Of a DNA stretch of 64,000 nt, positions 56,562 to 64,000 are shown in pieces. Made by a program: the position numbers and the translations under genes. The DNA lies in contig OX243814.1 of NCBI GenBank assembly GCA_945859605.1, positions 17,213,350 through 17,277,349 on the forward strand, given 5' to 3'. Under the pieces are notes generated by a model. That model was not told where the DNA came from. It made no database searches and saw nothing but the letters and a program-made list of their open reading frames with translations. Within the stretch, counting starts at the first letter, position 1. Each line of letters begins with the position of its first letter. The DNA is from Lumbricus rubellus. Lineage: Eukaryota; Annelida; Clitellata; Crassiclitellata; Lumbricidae.

Positions 56562-57756
56562 TGGCACCAGCAGCGTCCGACGATGGAGACAAAGAGGAAG
56601 AGCAACAGACAGACGACGACGGAGGATGAGTTCGACGTTTACTTCGCTCGCGCAGCAGCAGCAGCAGCCTTCATCACTTCCTCCTCATCATCCTCATCTC
56701 CATCTCCCTATTTCCAGTCTCCGTTCCCATCATCCGCGTCCTCCTACGCCACTGACCGCTGCCTTATCCCCGTCAAGGACGTCGTCGACTACGGCCGACA
56801 CGACAGCCTCCCGGACATCGAGATCAGTCTCCTGCTGGACGACGGGTCGGATGGTGTCCAGCCTAGAAGCCCGGCGAGGACCTCCAGCTGTAGGTACCCT
56901 CATCGAAGAAGTGCCGTTGACCGTCGCAAGGGCTCGTCGTCCCCATCGTCCTTCTCGTCCGCCACAGTGGCCCCGATGGAGACCCCGCCTCCACAGCCGA
57001 GGGCCCTGCAGGCACCGACGTCCAAGGACACTCCTCCGAAATCAGGAGTCGCCTCATCTTGTCTTCGCGCTCCGAGTCCTCGCCAGGAGCTGCGCTGTCA
57101 CTCAGCACCACATAGCCGTTCCAGCTCGTGGAAGAAGATCAAGCGCCCGGTCAGCTTCCGCGACCTCAAGGAGGTCCAGCAGATGGAGGACGAGGAGGAG
57201 GAGGCTCAGCGGAGACGGGGTGGCCCTGGAGGACTCAACCCCAACGGTGCTTGCATCTCCCTCGAGGAGGCGATCAGTGCCAAGCTGCAGGAGCTGAAGT
57301 TGCTCCAGGCGGACGATTGCTACGTCGTTCGTCAGTTCACGACCTCATCGAAGGGAATCGTCAACCGCGGTGACTCCATCAAACGCCGTGCGTCGTCCAC
57401 TTCCTGCTCGTCGTCCACCGCCTCCAAGTCGCCATCCATCTCTCCCATCTGCCCAGCCGTCCTCATCGGTGGTGGGTGCGGTGGTGGGGTCTCATCGTCC
57501 CTCGTCGGGTCCGTCTCTGCACCGGATATGCCTTCTGCCTCCGCAGCCGCCGCCTCCGTCTCGCTGTCGCTCACTTCCGCTAGACGTACTTCCGGTGGTG
57601 GTGCGCTGCTGCTGTCACCCGGACCGGAAACGGGCGACAAAACACCCGACGAAAGGGTTCACGTTCTTGTTCTTGGCGACGAGGGAGTGGGGAAGACGTC
57701 GCTGCTCCAGCAGTTCATGACGTCAGAATATATGGCCGCAGTGCAGACCAGCTTCG
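56511..57756 (+). CDS. RGK-family small GTPase (Rad/Gem/Rem type), first coding exon
   Basis: RGK GTPases inhibit voltage-gated calcium channels through the beta subunit and affect the cytoskeleton. This 1246-nt exon encodes about 415 aa and ends in a good donor, CTTCG|GTGAGT. At the C-terminal end, VHVLVLGDEGVGKTSLLQQFMTSEYMAAVQTSFG gives the P-loop (GDEGVGKT) and the RGK-style QFMTSEY. Upstream, KGIVNRGDSIKRRASSTS matches the conserved N-terminal Ser/Arg motif (14-3-3 type site), and SWKKIKRPVSFRDL is a basic block. The N-terminal extension is long, with a CAG-encoded poly-Ala run of about 13 residues near residue 5, so Met at 56584 could be an alternative start. Switch regions and the C-terminus must lie beyond 57757, and none was found before 64000. 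Gem, Rem and Rad orthology cannot be separated from this exon. Confidence 0.85.
56523..56562 (+). repeat. (CAG)n repeat coding for poly-Ala in the RGK exon
   Basis: About 13 CAG units, read in the GCA frame as alanine. Probably length-polymorphic. Confidence 0.9.
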
Positions 57757-57883
57757 GTGAGTAAGATCATCATAGGAGGCTGGAGATATAATTATTATGT
57801 GGGATGGCATGGGCGCCGTGGCGGAATGGCTGTCAGATTTTCTATGTTTTTCTACTGCTCGTGTTTTTATATGGATGCAAGCC

Positions 57884-58030
57884 CAGCGCTTAAAGTGTAA
57901 AAAAGGAAGTGCCTGGACGCTTCTTAGCTTTGCAGTATGTGCTGGCGAAATAAGTGGCAGGACGGCGTTCAGATTTGAAAATAAGTGCATGGACGCCGTC
58001 CATGACCGTCCAATCACACTTTAAGCCCTG
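57884..58030. mobile_element. hAT-type MITE, family B, copy 2
   Basis: 147 bp from CAGCGCTTAAAGTGT to CACTTTAAGCCCTG, with perfect 8-bp duplications TGCAAGCC (57876-57883, 58031-58038). Contains 'ttgaaaataagtgc' and 'gtgcctggacgc'. In RGK intron 1. Confidence 0.88.
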
Positions 58031-58631
58031 TGCAAGCCAGAATGCTATTGGCATCTGGTATAATAAAGAATATACTTACCTGATTACTTACTTACTTACT
58101 TATTTATTTACTTGCTTGCTTGCTTATAACATCTCCGTCATTTATATTTGGCCAGTTTGGAACTTTATTCAGTCATATAGGCATACCGGTTTCGGCAGGT
58201 TAGGCTATCATTATTTTTACAAAAGGCCTAACTGCGGTGGATTGCAATGATAGAGCAAATTATATATTTGATAAATGATTTTAATTTGCGACATAACCTA
58301 CCATCTTAAGCAAAATGCTTCAAATCATCAAATGATGAATCGAATTGACTATACTTGCACAGTAGACACAAGCTTCAGGGCCTATAATGATGTCTTCTGA
58401 CTGGCCTATGTAGGCTATACTATGGTAGGCTATGTATATGGTCGCTAAAGAAAGATGTATCTAATATATAGACTATAGGCTACACAATAATACCTGAGAG
58501 TAACTCCGTCGGCTTTTGTGAATAATGACCGGGGTGCATGCGTCTAATCATTCTAATGACGGACCATTAAGCGTTACCTGCATGGTACCTCCTTTAGATA
58601 GATAGGCATACACATTATTACATAACAAATA

Positions 58632-58885
58632 CTACCTCATTATGTTGCCTCATTATGTTGCCTCATTATGTTGTCTCATTTTGTTGCCTCATTTTGTTGC
58701 CTCATTTTGTTGCCTCGTTATGTTGCCTCATTATGTTTCCTCATTATGTTGCCTCATTATGTTGCCACATTATGCTGCCTCATTATGCTGCCTCATTATG
58801 TTGTCTCATTATGTTGCCTCATTATGTTGCCTCATTATGTTGCCTCATTATATGTTGCCTCATTATATGTTGCCTCATTATGCTG
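58632..58885. repeat. 13-bp minisatellite, about 19 copies
   Basis: The unit 'ctcattatgttgc' repeats with few variants (ttttg, gctg). Because 13 is not a multiple of 3, the same peptide (LPHYVASLCCLIM) appears in all three forward frames. No gene. Confidence 0.95.
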
Positions 58886-59824
58886 ACCAAACGCTGCGTG
58901 CCGATGAACTAAGTATAAGCTTAGTCATCAACCAAAAAATGATATTCGTCTATGAACACATCTCAGGTCACGTTATTTGAAGACTGCGTGCGCCTCGAAT
59001 TCTGCGTACATGTATAGGATGTAGGGCTTGTAGGCTACGTTAACCAGACTCCGATCATCACTCGTTATAAAAAGTTTAGCTTCTGCAGTCCACGGAAAGC
59101 TGCTTTCGTCACGATCTTAGTCACGACGGCTCTTACTCGTTAAATGGATCGTGTATATATTTTCTGTGAAAAATTCACTGAACCAAATGATGAAACTGAA
59201 TAGGCGTTTCATCGCGATTAAAAGAAAGCGCTGTTCAGCAATTATAGCCTATTAGCCTAACGCGAATGCTCTGACATATACAATTACACATAATAACACA
59301 TAATAGACTATTGTTATAATTATGTTTTGCCCTGAGGTAGCCTACTTCATTCCCTCATGGACTTAGAAATTAGTAGACCTACTATTTCTGGAATGAACGT
59401 CTGTTGAGTCAGGCCTCGTTTTCAGAGTGTGGGGCAAAAGTATCTTTGAAAGCGAACAGACTGTAGCGTTGGATACTGATGGAAAGACGTTGATAAAGAA
59501 AGATTGTCTCACGTCTGTCTTCAGTAATTATAGAAGAGATGCAGGATGACTATTGTCGTTTAGTATTAGACCTATTATTTACCCGAGGCATCTTTCACAG
59601 GACCTAGAGAAATTATTTTAGGAATTATAATTATTATTATTAAGCTTATTGTTATTCTCTACTACCACGTCCTATCTGCCAATGAACATGGTTTAACGTT
59701 CCGAGGTGATTCCGCCCATGGGTGACTTCGATTAAAACCAGGCTATGCTTATATTAAAATTTGGGTTTGACGCATGGATGATGCATAGGAGTGACCTACA
59801 GTGCACCGTATTAGAAAGTGGAGT

Positions 59825-60026
59825 CAGGGCTGTTTTTAAGAAAAAAAATTAGAATTGCACAACTCCTTCTTTCCTTTCTAATCCTCCATGATAAATTACT
59901 TCCAATCGGAGGACAATGACAATTTTTGCTAGTTTTAACTGTAGGCTACAGTAGTCCTTCTACAGCTGCACAAATCCATTTAGAGCTGCACATTTTGTGC
60001 ACAACTGCACGTTTTAAAAAGCCCTG
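59825..60026 (-). mobile_element. hAT-type MITE, family A, copy 3
   Basis: 202 bp from CAGGGCTGTTTTTAAG to AAAAAGCCCTG, reversed, with perfect 8-bp duplications AGTGGAGT (59817-59824, 60027-60034). Confidence 0.9.
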
Positions 60027-60050
60027 AGTGGAGTTAACGGTCGTCTGCTG

Positions 60051-60248
60051 CAGGACTTTTTTAACGTGCAGTTGTACAAAAAATGTGCAGTTCTAGCCTA
60101 AAGGGTTTTGTGCATTTTTAGAAGCACTTCTGTGCAGTTAAAACTAGCAAAAAGGTCATTGTCTTTTGATTGGAAGTTATTTACCATGGAGGATGGGAAA
60201 GGAAAGAAGGGGGTTGTGCAGTTATAAAATTCCTTAAAAACAACCCTG
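60051..60248 (+). mobile_element. hAT-type MITE, family A, copy 4
   Basis: 198 bp from CAGGACTTTTTTAACG to TTAAAAACAACCCTG, with perfect 8-bp duplications GTCTGCTG (60043-60050, 60249-60256). It lies 24 bp from copy 3 in opposite orientation. Confidence 0.9.
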
Positions 60249-60256
60249 GTCTGCTG

Positions 60257-62518
60257 GAATTGTGACTGAAAATGTCATAGTAGGCTTACTAAAGAAAAAG
60301 TTATTGTACACACACGACCTCGCCATATGTTTTTCTCTGACCTTGCAACTTCTGTCTCGACCGAAAGATACGGCATTCATTTAATGGCTGCTGTCTGTGC
60401 CGATATTTCGTTTGCTATGCCACTGAACCACTGATCTATCAACATAAATTTTCACGCTGCATCGCATTTACCCAACCATCAAAACGTAGAGCCGAACAAA
60501 AACGCGTCCTCCGTAAACGTCGCGTTTTATGCTCTCTCCCAATTGAAGCCACTTCCGATAATTGCTGTCTGACACCATTTCGAGAGGCGCTCGCACTTCT
60601 GCGAGAGTAATGCACCTGCACAAGTGTCTGAGTGTAGCATACCGTATGCGTCGTGTGTGTATTTTTTGTGGGCTCGTGTGTGGAAGGCACGTTCGTCCGA
60701 TAGCTGCTGTGCAGATAATTACAGAGCAAAAATTCTCATCGACACCTGTAGTCATGCAATGGCATAAACCTATGTCTGGTCATATCATAATTACCGGTAC
60801 TTTGTCGCATGCATATTTGCAACTCATAAGAGGACTTTCAGAGGCAGGTGATCATGTTCAGGTGGCCTTCAGAATTTTAGATTAGCGAGTAGCCACCAAT
60901 GCAATCTGAAATACGCCCTCCTCCTTTATCCAGGCTTGAGACAGGCAAACTGCCAAAGTGCAAGCAGTATAAGTGGCTTAGCGGAGTTTGGCTCTGGTCT
61001 ATTTGTATCTCTGCCATATGCAATATGCAAACTCTCGCACTTTGATACCAGCAGTTGCAGTGTATACTGAGGCAGACTTCCAACTGCATTGCTCTGGAGC
61101 ATCGCCATCATCACTGTCGTCTTCACTTATAATTAGTATTTCTAAATTCATCTTCAGTATTCGGAATGAATCTTCAATATGTGTTTCAACTAATAATAAG
61201 TTCTGACGTTAAGCATTGCCGTTAGAAACGCACAAACCGTTTGTCACGTGATCGATGGACCTAAGTGTCCTTCACTTTTTCGTCCGGTCACTCAGGTGCG
61301 CATGCGCATATTGCGTCCGACGTCATTTCCGTTTCGCTTATAAATATATCAAACTCAGTTCAAAGTTTCAGAATTTCTGCTTAAAATTACCAGTTTTACA
61401 TAGCGCTTTACATCGTGTCGGCCTAAATCACGCAACGTACAAAATGAGCATATACAAATTATACAAAAATACCGCCCACACACACATAACTTCAATCTAG
61501 GAAATTAGGGTGCCAATCATTTCTTCCATTCTCTCCTCATTTTGTGCAATAATTAGGCTATGAAATAGCCTAGGCCTACATGTACATTTCATGGCTGATA
61601 TTATTGTGAAAGGTAATTGGAGCATTGCAAGGCGATCGCCTAATAGACATTGCCAATCCAGGACAAAAATCAGTAGGCCTAAAGTTACGGTATACATCCA
61701 GTAGGAAAAAAATGAGGGTGGGCGTATAATAATAGACGCCTGCAATCCACCATGCATAGACTTTAGACGTATGAAGAACTATGAACCTGCAGTGGACTTA
61801 TAAGCCTATACTCTGTTTTTCGATCGTTAATAAGCATTCATTTTGGTCTCCAGAGCATCATTCCGATGAACGAATTTAATCGTAGGCCTATGCAGAGTTT
61901 CTCCGTGGATTAACTCAATCGTCAAATCCGATCAGATTCCAACAAAAGCAGAAATTGAATTAAACGAAGAATTTGACATTCATTATTAATGCAGTGTCTA
62001 AACAAAACTCAATCTCGACGGACTTTAACGGAACTTGCCGAAGCCCCGAAGCTCTATAGATGCACAGTCATGCACTGATCAAACGATTAAGTTTTAAATA
62101 CGATTTCTGATGCCCATTGCGTCTGTACAATGTACATAGGCCTCTGAGATCGTCCATCCGACAATGAATCAGCGTAAAACTGAGGTTATACTATAACGTT
62201 ACGCCAACTAAATAATGAACAGGTCAAAATAATTTACCCGTGGTGTATAATACACTTATACACACAATCGACACTCGGTGCATGTCGGTCTAAATCTTCC
62301 TCAGGAGAGACGAAGGGCACACTGAAGGGGGCAGAGTAACTGAGAGTATACCCGGCAGACATCGATGGGTGATGGGTATAGTCTGCTAAATTAGTCTTTT
62401 CATATCCCGGAGCATGTCTAAATTCGACGTATTACAGAGATGTAGGCCCTAATAATATTAATAATAATAATGATGACGACAAAAAAATGATAAAAAAGAG
62501 CCGCAGAAGCAACAGCTG
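60257..62518. other. Presumed RGK intron, no gene recognised
   Basis: AT-rich sequence with several TAGGCCTA octamers (61571, 61674, 61883). No exon of the GTPase and no transposon ends were seen. A short block at about 60918-60975 is inversely related to 36455-36500. Confidence 0.35.
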
Positions 62519-62519
62519 T

Positions 62520-62539
62520 AGTTGTAGTAGCAGCAGCAT

Positions 62540-62578
<39 letters not shown>

Positions 62579-62606
62579 CAGCAGCAGCAGCAGCAGCAGC
62601 AGCTCG
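62520..62606. repeat. (AGC)n repeat with ATC interruptions
   Basis: About 25 agc units, followed by (gttc)4. Confidence 0.93.
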
Positions 62607-63299
62607 TTCGTTCGTTCGTTCGTTTGTTCTTTTTCTGCCCTCAGGCATATTCGTACATTTTTGCATGTCCAACGACGTCACTATATATTCTGCAGTATGT
62701 GCTTCTCTTTTCACCGAGTCTTCCCCCCGTCCTCTGTTAGCCTTCCTTTGTCATCATCCATCCAGCAGCATAATTATTATTCTTGGTCTTCTGTCATCAT
62801 CATAATATGTTTTAAATTACTCAACTAAAGTATAATTATCATGATTGCTGTTGCCATCTTGAGACTCCAGGCTTCTTCTTTCCGCACGCCACGAGTCTGC
62901 GATGGCTTAAGTGCCATGACTACTAACATTCGATTTGCCAATTAGGCTGATTATTAGTTGAGTCACACTCAAAGGCAAAGACGCAATGGCGGCGTGATAA
63001 GCACTACTTTGAGGAATGAGGGAGCGGTCCATCTGCGCAGTAACCAAAATTATATGCGTGTGGCAATTGCAGTGAAAGTGGCCAAGAAGCCGCAAGCTTC
63101 TACTTCTGCTCGCAACAACAAATAAAGCCAATATGGTTGACGTCGTGCGTATGATGTGTGTGTAGTGTGTGTGTACATTACACCATGTATGTAGACGAAA
63201 GTATAGGTTTTGTATACATGTATTGTATGTAGACGATTGATCATACGTTAGCATAGCAATTTCATTATTCGACAAAAAATACGATTTTTACGGTGCTAG

Positions 63300-63378
63300 A
63301 GTCGGGAGCACCTCTGAGTAGTCCCCTGGAAAAGGTGCCATAAAAATTCTTGAATAGATGAATGAATGAATGAATGTT
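63300..63378 (+). repeat. SINE 3' fragment with (GAAT)n tail
   Basis: 'gggagcacctctgagtag', 'aaaggtgccataaaaattct' and 'gaatgaatgaatg'. It sits directly upstream of the full SINE. Confidence 0.7.
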
Positions 63379-63390
63379 AGGCATAACCAG

Positions 63391-63632
63391 TGTGGGTGGC
63401 GGTGGTGTAGTGGTGGCGTCATTGCCTTTGAGCCGGAAGGTTCGAGGTTCGAATCCACCTGGCCGCGTAAGGACCTTGGGCAAGTCCTTCACTCACAATT
63501 GCTCAGCGCTTCGGCGTGAAACTCCGATGCAGTGTCCGCTCTACATCGGGAGCGCCTCTGAGTAGAGACAGCTTGAAGGGGCGCTATAATAAGTGCACAT
63601 ACAAACAAACAAATAAACAAACAAACAAACAG
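63391..63632 (+). repeat. Full-length tRNA-derived SINE
   Basis: The head has an A box (TGGTGTAGTGG, 63403-63413) and a B box (GGTTCGAATCC, 63446-63456), the RNA polymerase III signals. The body has 'tcggcgtgaaactccgatgc' and 'gggagcgcctctgagtagag', and the tail is (CAAA)n. This is the reference copy for the many fragments between 15 and 44 kb. Confidence 0.85.
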
Positions 63633-63712
63633 TGGCCACTTTTGTGCAATGTAAAATCTGACATTTTCTTCTCATTTTCTTTCTCCCGCAAAACACGGCA
63701 TCCGATCTCTGG

Positions 63713-63849
63713 CAGTGTAAAAAGGAAGTTCCTGGACGACCCTCACCTTTTCAGGTGTGCTGTTCCAAATAAGTGGCAGGACGGCATAAAGATTTGAAAA
63801 TAAGTGCCTGGAAACCGTCCATGACCGCCCTGCCACACTTTAAGCCCTG
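63713..63849. mobile_element. hAT-type MITE, family B, copy 3 (left end lost)
   Basis: Runs from CAGTGTAAAAAGGAAG to CACTTTAAGCCCTG and shares 'ataagtggcaggacggc' and 'gaaaataagtgcctgg' with copies 1 and 2. No target duplication is visible because the left terminus is truncated. Confidence 0.7.
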
Positions 63850-63887
63850 CATACACGAGACATAATGGTGTATATCTTAAGATGACA

Positions 63888-64000
63888 ATAATGTATTTAT
63901 GTAATAATGATGTAATATTGATGTAATATTGCTGTAATATTGATGTAATATTATTGTAATATTGATGTAAATATTGCTGTAATATTGCTGTAATATTGCT
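63888..64000. repeat. 12-bp tandem repeat running off the window
   Basis: 'gtaatattgatgtaatattgct' type units (11-12 bp) repeat about nine times to the last base, so the array continues outside. Confidence 0.92.

Noticed and set aside
58642..58980. 112-aa Cys/Leu/His-rich frame
   Set aside because: Product of the 13-bp minisatellite, repeated in all three frames.
60562..60885. 107-aa plus-strand frame
   Set aside because: No family resemblance and no splice context. It lies in presumed RGK intron sequence.
43877..64000. CRISPR-like arrays
   Set aside because: All regular arrays are micro- or minisatellites without unique spacers, and the genome is eukaryotic.

Overview
The window is a piece of an animal nuclear genome. 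Genes have many short exons with GT/AG introns, introns make up most of the DNA, and tRNA-derived SINEs, an RTE-type LINE, hAT, mariner, TTAA-type and Mutator-like DNA transposons, and long microsatellites are all present. No bacterial, viral or organellar gene block was seen. The gene set and repeat style suggest a marine invertebrate deuterostome, with an echinoderm favoured, but the sequence read by eye cannot prove this.

Layout from left to right. (1) 477-8488, minus strand: a complete 12-exon kaptin gene (KPTN, a subunit of the KICSTOR complex that recruits GATOR1 and restrains mTORC1). (2) 8489-14402: intergenic DNA with a TTAA-ended mini-MITE, a 1 kb TTAA-bounded block of G-rich roughly 335-bp tandem repeats, and a 0.4 kb terminal inverted-repeat element. 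(3) 14403-25437, minus strand: a complete 8-coding-exon AKAP1 gene (mitochondrial outer-membrane A-kinase anchor with KH and extended Tudor domains, about 698 aa). One intron carries an almost intact RTE/BovB-type LINE in antisense, and others carry LINE 3' remnants and hAT MITEs. (4) 25438-29799: a 625-bp palindrome with 9-bp target-site duplications and a second transposon at its exact centre, a decayed LINE, and a hAT MITE with internal tandem repeats. (5) 29800-37113, plus strand: an 8-exon type-B carboxylesterase gene with a complete Ser-Glu-His triad but one net extra base in exon 4. (6) 37114-56510: a gene-poor 19 kb region dominated by nested hAT elements, a mariner fold-back, minisatellites and microsatellites. 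The palindrome TAGGCCTA is strongly over-represented from 28 kb onward and absent before it. (7) 56511-57756, plus strand: the large first coding exon of an RGK-family small GTPase (Rad/Gem/Rem type), whose later exons lie beyond the window. (8) 57757-64000: intronic DNA with more hAT MITEs, a 13-bp minisatellite, a full SINE and a 12-bp tandem array running off the end.

The four genes act in different pathways (mTORC1 control, PKA/RNA anchoring at mitochondria, ester hydrolysis, calcium-channel and cytoskeleton control), and nothing suggests a functional cluster. The most distinctive content is the mobile DNA. At least 14 non-autonomous hAT-type insertions have 8-bp target-site duplications readable by eye, several different hAT ends share one internal module, a mariner has become a fold-back carrying two inverted copies of its transposase 3' end, and a TTAA-type MITE sits at the centre of a Mutator-like palindrome.
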